NCBI RefSeq assembly: GCF_000311745.1
Contig: NZ_HE978531.1
Location: 641,179-690,333 of the forward strand
Length of the DNA stretch: 49,155 nucleotides
Reading direction: 5' to 3'
From: Anaerococcus obesiensis ph10
GTDB lineage: Bacteria > Bacillota > Clostridia > Tissierellales > Peptoniphilaceae
Shown here: piece after piece, positions 1 to 8,828 of the stretch
Layout of the letters: each line of letters begins with the position of its first letter
Position numbering within the stretch: position 1 is the first letter of the stretch
Notes under the pieces: model-generated
What the model was told of the DNA's origin: nothing
Databases searched by the model: none
What the model saw: only the letters and a program-made list of their open reading frames with translations
Made by a program: the position numbers and the translations under genes

Positions 1-1100
1 ATCGTCTTCTTTGTGAGCTTTTAAGATTTCATTTTTCAATGATTCTACACCTTCAACTGTTTTAGCTTTATTAATTAAGTTAAAGTATAAATCACTTGTT
101 ATTCCTGCTTCTTTTAGATCTTTAATTGCTTTTTCTTTTGCATCTTTCAAGTCTTTTGCAGCTTTTACTTCTTTATTTATTTTATTAACTATATCTTCAA
201 CGTCTGCTTTTGTAAGAGCATTATCAAGCAATTCTAATGCTTTTTTCATTATTGCTTCATCATCAGTTGGTGCTAATTTATTAAGTTTTGCATCAGTTAT
301 TGCATCTAATAATTCTTTTGCATCTTCTTTTGCTTTATTTACTGCCTTTTTATCTTTTGCTTCATCTACTAATGATTTAAATTTATCTTTTTGTACTTGA
401 CTTAAATCTAAATTACTGATTTCTTCTTTTGTTTGTGTTTTTAAATTTTCTAATTCTTGATCTTCTTTGAATCCTTCAGGATCTACTACTGATTTTTTAA
501 CTTTATCAACTTGTGCTTTATCAAGAGCTTTGTTGAATGAGTTTATAATTTCGTTTATATCTTGACCTTCTTTTAGTTCTGGTAAGCTATATTTTACTTC
601 TAGTATATAAGTAGCTAAGTCTTGTGCTTCTATTTGATATTGTTTTGCTTCTTCTTTTGTAGCTGCATTGTCTACTTTTTGTGTAAAATGAGCTTTTTGA
701 AAATCACTTAAATCTGCAGCGTTAATATTTGCCTTTGCTGATTCTTTAGCTTTTTGTAATTCTTCAGCGTCATTTTTATTATTAGTTAGAGTTACAGGTG
801 CTAATTTTTTAACTTTTGCAATATTTGCAGGTTTAATTTCTTCTTTTTTATCCTCTTTTTTTCTAATATTTTTCCAATATCTTCTTTATCAGCTTTGTTT
901 TCTGTAGCTTCTTTAATATCATCTTTTTTTAACTCAGCTTCTACATCTTTTTTAATTTGATTGTCAGCTTCATTTTTTATTTCTAACTTACTTGTTTCCA
1001 AAGCAGCTTCTTCTGCTTTTGTTAAATTAGGTGCTATAACACCTACTGATAGTGCTAGAGCGATGACTGAACCCATCACTAATTTTTTATTATTTTTCAT
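1..1100 (-). pseudogene. GA-module (albumin-binding-type) surface protein, partial at window edge and frameshifted
   Basis: The 5' end is clear: ATG at 1098-1100 behind an AAGGAG Shine-Dalgarno site, with a signal peptide (MKNNKK, then a hydrophobic core, with likely cleavage after TKA). The first frame is open to a stop at 801-803. A second frame, shifted by one base, then continues without a stop from about 850 to base 1, giving lysine/glutamate-rich helical repeats. The last 50 or so residues (bases 1-165) read [33 protein letters not shown] and LKNEILKA. This is the three-helix GA module of Finegoldia albumin-binding proteins, known to bind serum albumin. The shift lies in A-rich sequence (T7 on the plus strand near 859-865, T5 nearby). 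The C-terminus and any LPXTG anchor are outside the window. It could be phase-variable, a true pseudogene or a sequencing error. Confidence 0.8.
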
Positions 1101-1132
1101 ATTACACTCCTTAATATTATTTGTATGCCACC

Positions 1133-1157
1133 ATTATATATATATATATATAGTCAA
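1133..1157 (-). promoter_or_regulatory. Promoter with TA-dinucleotide repeat spacer upstream of the GA-module gene
   Basis: On the minus strand a TTGACT -35 (1152-1157) and a TATAAT -10 (1133-1138) are separated only by 13 bases of alternating A and T. The hexamers are near-consensus, but the spacer is four bases (two TA units) short of the 17-bp optimum. The repeat itself is the spacer, so slippage would change promoter strength. The hexamers are seen in sequence; the effect on expression is inferred. Confidence 0.6.
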
Positions 1158-1246
1158 GTAAAAATATTTAAATTATAAGAATTTTATTAAGAAATAAAAT
1201 AATTAGATATTTTAAATTTAAAAATTTTAAAATCATTAAAAATTTG

Positions 1247-1279
1247 CAAAAAAATAAGCAAATAGTTTTCTATTTGCTT
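1247..1279 (-). terminator. Rho-independent terminator after the TPM-domain gene
   Basis: A perfect 10-bp stem (AAGCAAATAG, loop TTTT, CTATTTGCTT) at 1256-1279 is followed on the minus strand by a run of U residues (A-run at 1249-1254 on the plus strand). It sits directly downstream of the stop codon at 1287. Confidence 0.85.
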
Positions 1280-1286
1280 ACTTATT

Positions 1287-2090
1287 TTATATTCCTCTGC
1301 TAGCTCCGCCGCCTCCAGATGAGCCTCCTCCACCGGAGAAACCTCCTCCAGAAAATCCACCAGAGCCTCCGGAAAATCCTCCAAAAGATCCTCCTCCAAA
1401 GCCCCCGAATCCGCCGAAGCCTCCATATCCTCCGTTTCTAAAGCCTCCTCGCCTTGCGAAAAATCTTGAGAATATCATAAAAATTATAAATATTATTATT
1501 AATGTTCTTAAATCTATTTCGTCGTCTTTATCTTCTCTTAGCCTATTAGCATATTCGTCATAATCGCCAGTCAATTCTACTTGGTATTCTTCTGCAATTT
1601 GTGAAACAATTGCATTGAATCCTTCTGTAATTCCTTTGGAAAAATCTCCATCTCTCATATAATCTAGCATATATTCATCGATTATTCTTCCAACCTTACC
1701 ATCGTTTAATCTTCCCTCTATTCCATAGCCTGTTATAATTGAAATATCTTTTTTATCTTGGCCTTTTCTTTGGGAAATTAAAATCAAAACTCCATTATTT
1801 TTTTCTTTATCTCCAATTTTCCATTTATTTAAAAGATCTGTTCCAACTTGCATTGGCTGATCCTCTACATCTTTTAGGGAAACATAAATTACTTGAGCTC
1901 CTGTTTTTTGTTCAAGTTCTTTGTTTACTTTTGTAAGATGGTCTTTGGTTTCTTGGTTTATTAAATTGAGTTCGTCATAGTAATAAGTATTTGGCGATTG
2001 TGGCAAATCATCTGCAAAAGATTTTTGAGGTAGAAAAAGAAGAATAAAGGCAAATAAAATAGTTACTATTATATTCTTTCTTTTTCTCAT
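1287..2090 (-). CDS. TPM-domain (YgcG/Psb32-like) membrane-anchored protein
   Basis: The 267-residue product has an N-terminal signal sequence (cleavage likely near KSFADD). An extracytoplasmic TPM domain at about residues 30-180 carries the family's typical LINQET, GTDLLNKWKIGDK, NGVLILIS and GYGIEGRL segments. A transmembrane helix follows at about 193-212 (LIIIFIIFMIFSRFF). The very glycine/serine-rich tail (GGYGGFGG repeats) is typical of this family. The start ATG lies just after the lemA stop (2098), so the two form a lemA-TPM operon, a pairing common in bacteria. TPM domains are linked to membrane-protein repair and some phosphatase activity, but the function here is not established. 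Confidence 0.85.
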   Translation of the reverse strand: MRKRKNIIVTILFAFILLFLPQKSFADDLPQSPNTYYYDELNLINQETKDHLTKVNKELEQKTGAQVIYVSLKDVEDQPMQVGTDLLNKWKIGDKEKNNGVLILISQRKGQDKKDISIITGYGIEGRLNDGKVGRIIDEYMLDYMRDGDFSKGITEGFNAIVSQIAEEYQVELTGDYDEYANRLREDKDDEIDLRTLIIIFIIFMIFSRFFARRGGFRNGGYGGFGGFGGFGGGSFGGFSGGSGGFSGGGFSGGGGSSGGGGASRGI

Positions 2091-2097
2091 AATCTAC

Positions 2098-2685
2098 CTA
2101 GCTACCAAAATTTACTTGTGGAACATCTTGAGCTGATGCGTCGGCTTCAAAATATTCTGCCTTATCAAATCCCATCATTTTTGCAAAAATACTTGTTGGA
2201 AATGATTTAACTTTTGTATTGTATGCTTTTACTTCTGAGTTATAATTTTTTCTTTCTACTGAAATTCTATTTTCTGTTCCAGCAAGCTCATCCATTAGTT
2301 GAGTAAATTGCTTGTCAGCCTTTAAATCTGGATAGGCTTCAGCAACTACATTGATACTTCTTATAGCTTGAGACATTTGTTCATTTGCCTCAGCCAATTC
2401 TTTTGGGCCTTTTGCGTTTTGTATTCCTGATCTTGCGTTGGTAACTTCTGTTAATGTATCTTTTTCGTGTTTTGAATATCCTTTAACTGTGCTTACAAGA
2501 TTTGGAATCAAGTCTGCTCTTCTTTGAACAACATTTTGAACTTGTGCATAGGATTCGTCAAGTTGTTCTTTTTGTTTTACAAGTCCGTTATATGAAGGTA
2601 TTAAAACAATTATAGCAAGAGCAATTATTGCAATTATTGCTATAACTATTCCACCTACTCCTTTTCTTTTTTTATTAAGTTCCAT
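2098..2685 (-). CDS. lemA: LemA family protein
   Basis: The 195-residue protein has one N-terminal transmembrane helix (GIVIAIIAIIALAIIVLIPSYNGLV) and the conserved LemA helical body: YAQVQNVVQRRADLIPNLV, then VVAEAYPDLKADKQFTQL, TENRISVERKNYN, YNTKVKSFPTSIFAKMMGF and a final YFEADASAQDVPQVNF. The length is normal for the family. The Shine-Dalgarno site is AGGAGG, seven bases before the ATG. The stop is eight bases before the TPM gene, so the two are cotranscribed. LemA proteins are membrane-anchored helical bundles of unclear biochemical role. A TATAAT-like -10 overlaps the end of nrdG just upstream, suggesting its own promoter. Confidence 0.93.
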   Translation of the reverse strand: MELNKKRKGVGGIVIAIIAIIALAIIVLIPSYNGLVKQKEQLDESYAQVQNVVQRRADLIPNLVSTVKGYSKHEKDTLTEVTNARSGIQNAKGPKELAEANEQMSQAIRSINVVAEAYPDLKADKQFTQLMDELAGTENRISVERKNYNSEVKAYNTKVKSFPTSIFAKMMGFDKAEYFEADASAQDVPQVNFGS

Positions 2686-2712
2686 TTAATCCTCCTAAAT
2701 TTTATTTCTATT

Positions 2713-3213
2713 CTAATTATACCCATCTAGAAGGATTACTTTTTCATTTTTTAAAGATTTTTGTAGGTCAATTGTTCTTTGATTTGATGAGCCTTTAAAT
2801 TTTAATCTCAAATCTTTTAATTCTTCAACAAAAAGTCCATCGACCAATACATCGCACATAGATAAAAGTTTTTTTGCATTTTCAATATTTACTAAAATTT
2901 CATACAAAAATCCCGAAAAAATCCAAATCGACTTGTCTGATTCTTCCCTAATTTTTTTTACAATTTGAATCAAATCTTCTGTCGATTCGAAAGGCTCTCC
3001 TCCCAAAATAGTAAGACCTTCTATCTCATCTTTTTTTAAATAGGAAATTATTTCTTGAGTTTGTTCATCTGTCCACAAATTTCCAAAATTTGGATTCATA
3101 TATTCTTTATTAAAACAATTTTTGCAATTTGCATGACAGCCTGTGACAAAAAAGGAGGTCCTAATCCCAGGACCATTTGCCACATCATATTTTCTAATTT
3201 GCCCGTATCTCAT
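2713..3213 (-). CDS. nrdG: Anaerobic ribonucleotide reductase activating protein (radical SAM)
   Basis: NrdG is the radical-SAM activase that installs the glycyl radical on NrdD. The 166-residue length is typical. The [4Fe-4S]-binding CxxxCxxC motif is GCHANCKNC (Cys26, 30, 33), with the upstream NGPGIRTSFFV segment expected for this family and a TILGGEPF motif near residue 90 that helps bind SAM. It lies downstream of nrdD on the same strand, but 657 bases of repeat-rich DNA separate them. A hairpin with a U-run lies 11 bases before the ATG (3224-3248), so expression may be attenuated. The Shine-Dalgarno site is GGAGG. Confidence 0.93.
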   Translation of the reverse strand: MRYGQIRKYDVANGPGIRTSFFVTGCHANCKNCFNKEYMNPNFGNLWTDEQTQEIISYLKKDEIEGLTILGGEPFESTEDLIQIVKKIREESDKSIWIFSGFLYEILVNIENAKKLLSMCDVLVDGLFVEELKDLRLKFKGSSNQRTIDLQKSLKNEKVILLDGYN

Positions 3214-3223
3214 AAATCCTCCA

Positions 3224-3248
3224 TAAAAAAAGTCTACTAATGTAGACT
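3224..3248 (-). terminator. Terminator-like hairpin immediately upstream of nrdG
   Basis: On the minus strand AGTCTAC, loop ATTA, GTAGACT is followed by seven T residues, and the nrdG ribosome-binding site comes right after. It has the form of an intrinsic terminator, either ending readthrough from nrdD or acting as an attenuator. A related sequence (GTAGAC plus T-run) occurs in inverted orientation at 3855-3869. Confidence 0.7.
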
Positions 3249-3299
3249 CAGCGTAGAAAAAGTAATTTTAATAATTTATTAATAATTCAAAAATAAAAT

Positions 3300-3790
3300 C
3301 ACGCTCCAACCCATCTCGAGCGTAGTCGAGAGATCTCATGAGATTTCTCTGGTCACTACGTACGATAAATCGGTATAAACAAGCAAAACGGGTGTTTATT
3401 TATCTGGTCGAAATGAGTAAAATTTAGTTTGTCTACAGTTTGAAATATATTATTATATATTTTGTTTATCCTAAAGTTTTTCACTTTCTAAAATTAATTC
3501 TTCGTATGTTAGGGCGGAGGAAATGGGGGAGTTTCGATTCTCCCTCTTTTTCCTCCCCCTAACACCCACCCACTTTTTTACCCCCCTGCAACCGACCATT
3601 GCATGGAGCTTTTCTTGTAAGAAGCTTCGCTTCTTTCAATTTTTTAAAATTATTTTCCAAATATAATAAATTTAAATTTATAAAATAATAATCAATTCAT
3701 TTTATTTATACATTTATCATACAAATTAATTGAGCGAAGAAATCTCATGAGATCTCTCCACTCCTTTCAGTCGGTCGAGATGGGCTTGGC
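3300..3790. repeat. REP-like inverted repeats and a GC-rich hairpin in the nrdD-nrdG gap
   Basis: Two inverted blocks face each other: about 3308-3352 and about 3734-3786. They share CCCATCTCGA (10 bases) and GAGATCTCATGAGATTTCT (19 bases) as reverse complements. The left block also contains the small palindrome TCTCGA/TCGAGA. Between them, 3508-3563 folds as an imperfect hairpin (GTTAGGG, GGAGGAA, GGGGAG pairing with CTCCC, TTCCTCC, CCTAAC), unusually G+C-rich for this genome. No open reading frame is supported in 3249-3870. This resembles dispersed palindromic (REP/MITE-like) DNA. Confidence 0.65.
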
Positions 3791-3870
3791 TTTATTTTTA
3801 TTTCAAAATAACATCCATTTGAATTTAAACTTTATCTACAATCTAAGTAAACTACCGTAGACTTTTTTTA

Positions 3871-5991
3871 TTATATATGCAAAACTCTTGCTTTTATTTC
3901 TTTTGTTCTTCCTTCGTTCCAGAAATTTTCTCCCAAATATCCGCAAGTTCTTCTTACGACTGTTAGTTTTGCCCTGTCTTTATTGCCACATTGTGGACAA
4001 TACCATTCGTTATCATCATTTAAAAGCATTTCTCCATCATAACCGCATTCTGCACAATAATCTGATTTTGTATTAAATTCTGCGTATTGGATATGGTTAT
4101 AAATATATTCAACAATTGTGCCTAGAGCCTTTAAATTGTTTGCCATATTTGGAATTTCTACATAGGAAATACATCCTCCTGATGATAGGTCTTGAAATTC
4201 TGATTCAAAATCAAATTTTTCAAAAGCTGATATATTTTCTCTTACATCAACATGGAAAGAATTTGTGTAATAACCCTTGTCGGTTACATCTTTAATATCT
4301 CCAAATCTTTTTCTATCGATTGAGGCGAACCTATTTGTAAGATTTTCTGCTGGTGTTCCATAAACTGCAAATTGAAGTCCTGTTTCTTTTATCCATTCTT
4401 GTTTTTTCTTATTTAATAAGTCCATTATTTTAAGGGCGAATTCTTTTCCCTCTTTACTTGTATGACTTACACCTTTTACAAGTTTACATGCTTCATATAT
4501 TCCAATATATCCAATGGTAACTGTTGCGTAAGCATTTTTTAAAAGTGGTTCTATTCTTTGATGAGGTTTAAGTCTTGCTATTGCTCCGTGTTGGAAATGA
4601 ATTGGAGATGAATCGCTTGTTACATTTTTTAAATGTTCATATCTTAAAATTCCAACTCTTTTTACAAGATCCATTCTCTTATTTAAAATTTCAAAAAACT
4701 TTTCTTCATCATTTTTTGCAAGGATTCCAATTTGTGGAAGATTGATTGTGCAAACTCCAATATTAAATCTACCATCAAATTTATAATTTCCATTTTCATC
4801 CTTGTATGGTGGCAAAAATGCCCTGCATCCCATTGGAGAAAATACATTTCCTTCGTAATTTTCTCTCATTTTTTTGGCTGAAATGTAATCAGGATACATT
4901 CTTTTTGCTGTACATTTTATAGATAATTCTGTTAAGTAATAATATTTGCTTTCTTTTTTTATATTATTTTCATCCAAAACATAGATTAATTTTGGGAAAG
5001 CTGGTGTTACATAAACTCCCGCTTCGTTTTTTATTCCTTGTAATCTTTGTTTTAAAATTTCTTCAATTATTCTTACAGTTTGGTCCAAGTATGGATCGTT
5101 TTCGTCTGTGTGCATAAACAAAGTCACAAAAGGTGCTTGGCCGTTTGATGTCATAAGAGTATTGATTTGGTATTGGATTGTTTGAATACCAGATTCCAAA
5201 TCTCTTTGAGTTAATTTTTTAGCCATTGCCTTTATCTCATCTTCATTTGATAAAATTTCTTTTGCTAACTTATAATTTTTATTGTAAGAAACTTCCAAAT
5301 ATTTTGAAAGACATGAAATATTTATTGATTGACCACCGTATTGGTTTGAGGCGATTTGGGCAATAATTTGAGTCATAACATTACAAGCTACTTGAAAAGA
5401 TTTAGGCGTTTCAATTGTCTTTCCATTTATAACTGTTCCGTTATCTAACATATCTTTCATATTTACCAAACAGCAATTAAAAATTGGTTGAATCAAATAA
5501 TCAAGATCGTGAATATGTATTGCTCCATCTTCGTGAGCCTCTACAAGGTCTGCGTCAATTAATTTTCTTTTTGCCAAATCTTTTGACACTTCTCCTGCTA
5601 TCAAATCTCTTTGGGTTGATGCAATCAATGGATTTTTATTGGAATTTTCATCCATTACATCAATATTTGTTCTTTCAAGTAGACCTATTATATCATCATC
5701 TGTTGTATTTGCTTCTCTTTTATAAGCATGGACTGACCTATAAGCTTCGTATGATTTTGCTGTTGCAGGATTTTTTTTGTCGATTAGTTTATAATAAACT
5801 TGATCTTCGATTTGATAAATTGAAATTTCTCTTTTATTTTCAGCTCTTTTTTCGATTTCATCTGCTATTTTTTCTGCTTGATTTTCTATATAAACACCAT
5901 TTGGAGAATTCATAGCTTTTTCTATAGCTATTTTTATTTTTTCTTTGTCAAAATCCACCTTTTGACCATTTCTTTTAACAACTTTAACCAT
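3871..5991 (-). CDS. nrdD: Anaerobic (class III) ribonucleoside-triphosphate reductase
   Basis: NrdD makes dNTPs from NTPs without oxygen, using a glycyl radical made by NrdG. The 706-residue protein has an N-terminal ATP-cone (about 1-95, starting VVKRNGQKVDFDKEKI) for allosteric control and a catalytic barrel. A C-terminal zinc site has two CxxC pairs (CAECG and CPQCG, near residues 645-670). The glycyl-radical loop RTCGYLG lies near the C-terminus, with Gly at about 684. The length is typical. The start is preceded by an AAGGAG site and the stop TAA is at 3871-3873. A NrdR-type double operator overlaps the promoter at 6019-6067. nrdG is downstream on the same strand. Confidence 0.96.
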   Translation of the reverse strand: MVKVVKRNGQKVDFDKEKIKIAIEKAMNSPNGVYIENQAEKIADEIEKRAENKREISIYQIEDQVYYKLIDKKNPATAKSYEAYRSVHAYKREANTTDDDIIGLLERTNIDVMDENSNKNPLIASTQRDLIAGEVSKDLAKRKLIDADLVEAHEDGAIHIHDLDYLIQPIFNCCLVNMKDMLDNGTVINGKTIETPKSFQVACNVMTQIIAQIASNQYGGQSINISCLSKYLEVSYNKNYKLAKEILSNEDEIKAMAKKLTQRDLESGIQTIQYQINTLMTSNGQAPFVTLFMHTDENDPYLDQTVRIIEEILKQRLQGIKNEAGVYVTPAFPKLIYVLDENNIKKESKYYYLTELSIKCTAKRMYPDYISAKKMRENYEGNVFSPMGCRAFLPPYKDENGNYKFDGRFNIGVCTINLPQIGILAKNDEEKFFEILNKRMDLVKRVGILRYEHLKNVTSDSSPIHFQHGAIARLKPHQRIEPLLKNAYATVTIGYIGIYEACKLVKGVSHTSKEGKEFALKIMDLLNKKKQEWIKETGLQFAVYGTPAENLTNRFASIDRKRFGDIKDVTDKGYYTNSFHVDVRENISAFEKFDFESEFQDLSSGGCISYVEIPNMANNLKALGTIVEYIYNHIQYAEFNTKSDYCAECGYDGEMLLNDDNEWYCPQCGNKDRAKLTVVRRTCGYLGENFWNEGRTKEIKARVLHI

Positions 5992-6018
5992 TTTGCACTC
6001 CTTTTTTAATACTCTTAT

Positions 6019-6048
6019 AGTATACCATATATAGATATATTAAAACAA
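6019..6048 (-). promoter_or_regulatory. nrdD promoter
   Basis: On the minus strand there is a TTGTTT -35 (6043-6048), an 18-base spacer and a TATACT -10 (6019-6024), about 28 bases before the nrdD start. The proximal NrdR box overlaps the spacer and -10. Confidence 0.7.
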
Positions 6049-6067
6049 GAGCCACAATATCTTGTGT
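6022..6067 (-). promoter_or_regulatory. Pair of NrdR boxes upstream of nrdD
   Basis: The distal box (6052-6067) reads ACACAAGATATTGTGG on the minus strand and the proximal box (6022-6037) reads TATCTATATATGGTAT. The NrdR consensus is about ACACWATATATWGTGT. Fourteen bases separate the boxes, so they sit close to three helical turns apart, as expected for NrdR, the repressor that senses dATP/ATP. The proximal box covers the -10 region, consistent with repression. The nrdR gene itself is not in this window. Confidence 0.75.
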
Positions 6068-6185
6068 GTTTTAGGTTTTTTTGCCTGCATATTTTTTTCA
6101 ATTATTTGGGCTTTAAAATACTTCGTTGAATAAATATAATTGAAAATTTTATTTAAAAAAAATATTTTTTCTGGTAATTTAAACA

Positions 6186-6230
6186 AAATAAAAAGAGAAA
6201 ATCTCAAAAAGAAATTTTCTCTTTTTATAT
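6186..6230 (-). terminator. Terminator after clpB
   Basis: A perfect 12-bp inverted repeat, AAAAGAGAAAAT (6191-6202) with ATTTTCTCTTTT (6214-6225), stands between the stop codons of clpB and the nrdD promoter region. It is AT-rich but symmetrical and flanked by A/T runs. Confidence 0.7.
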
Positions 6231-6236
6231 TTATTC

Positions 6237-8816
6237 TTAATTTTTAACTTGATATTCTAATTCATTATTTTTATCTAAATCTATTATGACATGATCGCCT
6301 TCCATTACATTTCCTTCAATAATTTTTCTTCCTAGATTTGTTTCAATATTTGCTTGCAAGAATCTTTTAATTGGTCTTGCACCATATTCTACGTCGTAGG
6401 ATTTATCTAAAATATATTCGTGAGCCTTCTTGCTAAGTTCAATTGTAATTTCACGACTTTCAAGTCTTTTTGAAATATCTGCAATTTGTAGATCAATAAT
6501 TTTATATATTTGATCTGATGTTAATGGTTTAAACATAACAATATCATCAATTCTGTTTAAAAATTCTGGTTTAAAAGAATTTCTTAAAGATGAATCGACA
6601 AGTTTTCTATTTTCTTCATCAATACTTCCATCTTCTTTTAGTCCATCTATCAAATAAGTTGAACCAATATTTGAAGTCATAATTATAATTGTATTTTTAA
6701 AATTAACAGTTCTTCCTTGACTATCTGTAAGTCTTCCGTCATCCAAAACTTGTAGTAAAATATTAAAAACATCTGGATGAGCTTTTTCAATTTCATCAAA
6801 CAAAATTACTGAATAAGGATTTCTTCTTACAGCTTCTGTCAATTGACCGCCTTCTTCGTAGCCAACATAACCTGGAGCTGCACCGATTAATCTTGACACA
6901 GAATATTTTTCCATATATTCTGACATATCAATCCTAATCATATTTTTTTCGCTATCAAACATAGCTTCTGCAAGTGATTTTGCAAGCTCTGTTTTACCAA
7001 CTCCTGTTGGTCCAAGGAAAATAAATGAACCGATTGGTTTATTTATATCTTTTAGTCCAGATCTTGCCCTGATAATTGCATCTGATACACTATCAACGGC
7101 TTCATCTTGTCCAATAACTCTTTCGTGCAACTTGTCTGAAAGTCCCAAAATTTTACTTCTTTCACTTTCTACAAGTTTATTTACTGGAATATTTGTCCAA
7201 TTTGAAACTACATCTGCTATGTCTTCATCTGTCACTTCTTCTTTTATAGAAGAATTATCTTTTTGGTCTTTTTCCTTTTCTTTTAATTTATTTTCAAGTT
7301 CTGTAAGTTTTCCATATTTAAGCTCAGATAATTTTTCAAAATCGTAATTTCTCTCAGCTTTTTCGATTTCAACTTTTACCTTGTCAATTTCTTCTTTTAT
7401 ATCTTTTACAGAATTTATTGAATCTTTTTGGCTTTTCCACTTATTAAAATCAGCTTTGTATCTTTCATTAGCATCTGCCAATTCTTTTTCTAATGTTTCT
7501 AATCTTTTCTTACTCTTTTCGTCATCTTCTTTTTTTAACGCTGCAATTTCAATTTGGACTTGTAAAATTCTTCTTTTTTCTTCATCCAAATATTCTGGCA
7601 TTGTATCAATTTCAGTTCTTACAGTTGCGCAAGCTTCGTCCATCAAATCTATTGCCTTATCTGGCAAAAATCTATCAGTTATATATCTATTTGATAGCTC
7701 AGCTGCTGCAATTACTGCTTGATCTTGAATTCTTATTCCATGATAAATTTCATATTTATCTTTGATTCCCCTTAAAATTGAAATTGTATCTTCTACACTT
7801 GGCTCATCTACCAAAACTTTTTGGAATCTTCTTTCAAGTGCTCCATCTTTTTCAATATTTTCTCTGTATTCATTTAAAGTTGTTGCACCAATTACTTTTA
7901 TCTCTCCACGCGCAAGCATTGGTTTCATTATATTTGAAGCATCCATTGATCCTTCTGTTTTACCAGCTCCAACAATTGTGTGAAGCTCGTCAATAAACAT
8001 AATTATTTGTCCATCAGATTTTTTTACTTCATCAATTACTGATTTCAATCTTTCTTCAAATTGTCCCCTGTATTTTGCACCTGCAACTAAGCTTGCCATA
8101 TCAAGAGCAAAAATTGTTCTTCCTTGAAGTGGTTCTGGTACATCTTTATTTACAATTCTTTGAGCAAGACCTTCGACGATTGCAGTTTTACCAACACCAG
8201 GTTTACCAATCAAAACAGGATTATTTTTCTTTCTTCTTGAAAGAATTCTTTGGCAATTTCTAATTTCACTATCACGTCCAATAACTGGATCGATTTTTCC
8301 TTCTCTTGCTTCTTTGGTCAAATTTCTACCATATTTTTCCAAAGGATTGTTTGTTTCTTCTGGATTATCGTTAGTAATTTTTTGACCTTTTCTGACCTTT
8401 TTAAGCTCATTTGAGAAATTTTTAGCGCTTAAACCAATCTCCTTAAAATAATCGCTTAATTCGGTATTTTCATTCAAAATAGTTAAGAAAATGTGTTCTG
8501 TTGAGATAAAAGAATCTCCCATTTTCTTTGCACAATCTTCACTTTTTAATAAAACTCTTTGAAAAATTGTATTTGGATAAATATTTGCTGAACCTGATTG
8601 GCTTGGCAAATTTTCCATTTTTTCTTCCATCTTGTTAAGTACTTTTTTGTACAAGTCCATATTAGACAAAACTTGGCTTACGAAAGAATCTGAATCTTCT
8701 ATCAAAGCGTAAGCTAGGTGGATAATGCCAACTTCTGGGTTGGCATTTTTGATTGCTAATTGACTTGCTTCATTAATAGCTTCTGTTGATTTTTGAGTAA
8801 ATTTGTTAAAATCCAT
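6237..8816 (-). CDS. clpB: ATP-dependent chaperone ClpB (Hsp100 disaggregase)
   Basis: ClpB is a hexameric AAA+ disaggregase that works with DnaK/DnaJ. Its parts are in order: an N-terminal Clp-N repeat domain (starting [17 protein letters not shown]); AAA-1 with Walker A GKPGVGKT and Walker [11 protein letters not shown]; a long charged coiled-coil M domain at about 400-520, which separates ClpB from ClpA/ClpC; AAA-2 with [13 protein letters not shown] and [16 protein letters not shown]; and a C-terminal small domain ([13 protein letters not shown]). I chose the second in-frame ATG (8814-8816): the AGGGGG Shine-Dalgarno site is too close to the first ATG (8820-8822), and this start matches the family. 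It follows dnaJ by 12 bases and is probably under the CtsR operator at 9799. Confidence 0.96.
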   Translation of the reverse strand: MDFNKFTQKSTEAINEASQLAIKNANPEVGIIHLAYALIEDSDSFVSQVLSNMDLYKKVLNKMEEKMENLPSQSGSANIYPNTIFQRVLLKSEDCAKKMGDSFISTEHIFLTILNENTELSDYFKEIGLSAKNFSNELKKVRKGQKITNDNPEETNNPLEKYGRNLTKEAREGKIDPVIGRDSEIRNCQRILSRRKKNNPVLIGKPGVGKTAIVEGLAQRIVNKDVPEPLQGRTIFALDMASLVAGAKYRGQFEERLKSVIDEVKKSDGQIIMFIDELHTIVGAGKTEGSMDASNIMKPMLARGEIKVIGATTLNEYRENIEKDGALERRFQKVLVDEPSVEDTISILRGIKDKYEIYHGIRIQDQAVIAAAELSNRYITDRFLPDKAIDLMDEACATVRTEIDTMPEYLDEEKRRILQVQIEIAALKKEDDEKSKKRLETLEKELADANERYKADFNKWKSQKDSINSVKDIKEEIDKVKVEIEKAERNYDFEKLSELKYGKLTELENKLKEKEKDQKDNSSIKEEVTDEDIADVVSNWTNIPVNKLVESERSKILGLSDKLHERVIGQDEAVDSVSDAIIRARSGLKDINKPIGSFIFLGPTGVGKTELAKSLAEAMFDSEKNMIRIDMSEYMEKYSVSRLIGAAPGYVGYEEGGQLTEAVRRNPYSVILFDEIEKAHPDVFNILLQVLDDGRLTDSQGRTVNFKNTIIIMTSNIGSTYLIDGLKEDGSIDEENRKLVDSSLRNSFKPEFLNRIDDIVMFKPLTSDQIYKIIDLQIADISKRLESREITIELSKKAHEYILDKSYDVEYGARPIKRFLQANIETNLGRKIIEGNVMEGDHVIIDLDKNNELEYQVKN

Positions 8817-8828
8817 AATCATATCCCC

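Noticed and set aside
961-1161. Plus-strand open frame of 66 codons over the GA-module gene
   Set aside because: It is antisense to the signal-peptide region, has no ribosome-binding site and reflects the codon use of the real gene.
3300-3790. Possible CRISPR array or riboswitch
   Set aside because: The repeats are inverted and only two, with no regular spacers; no known riboswitch core can be recognised, and the position after nrdD does not fit one.
5484-5915. Plus-strand open frame of 143 codons inside nrdD
   Set aside because: The Leu/Phe-rich translation is the antisense shadow of nrdD, and there are no start signals.
7132-8263. Several plus-strand open frames within clpB
   Set aside because: They are Ser/Phe/Leu-rich antisense shadows of the coiled-coil and AAA domains.
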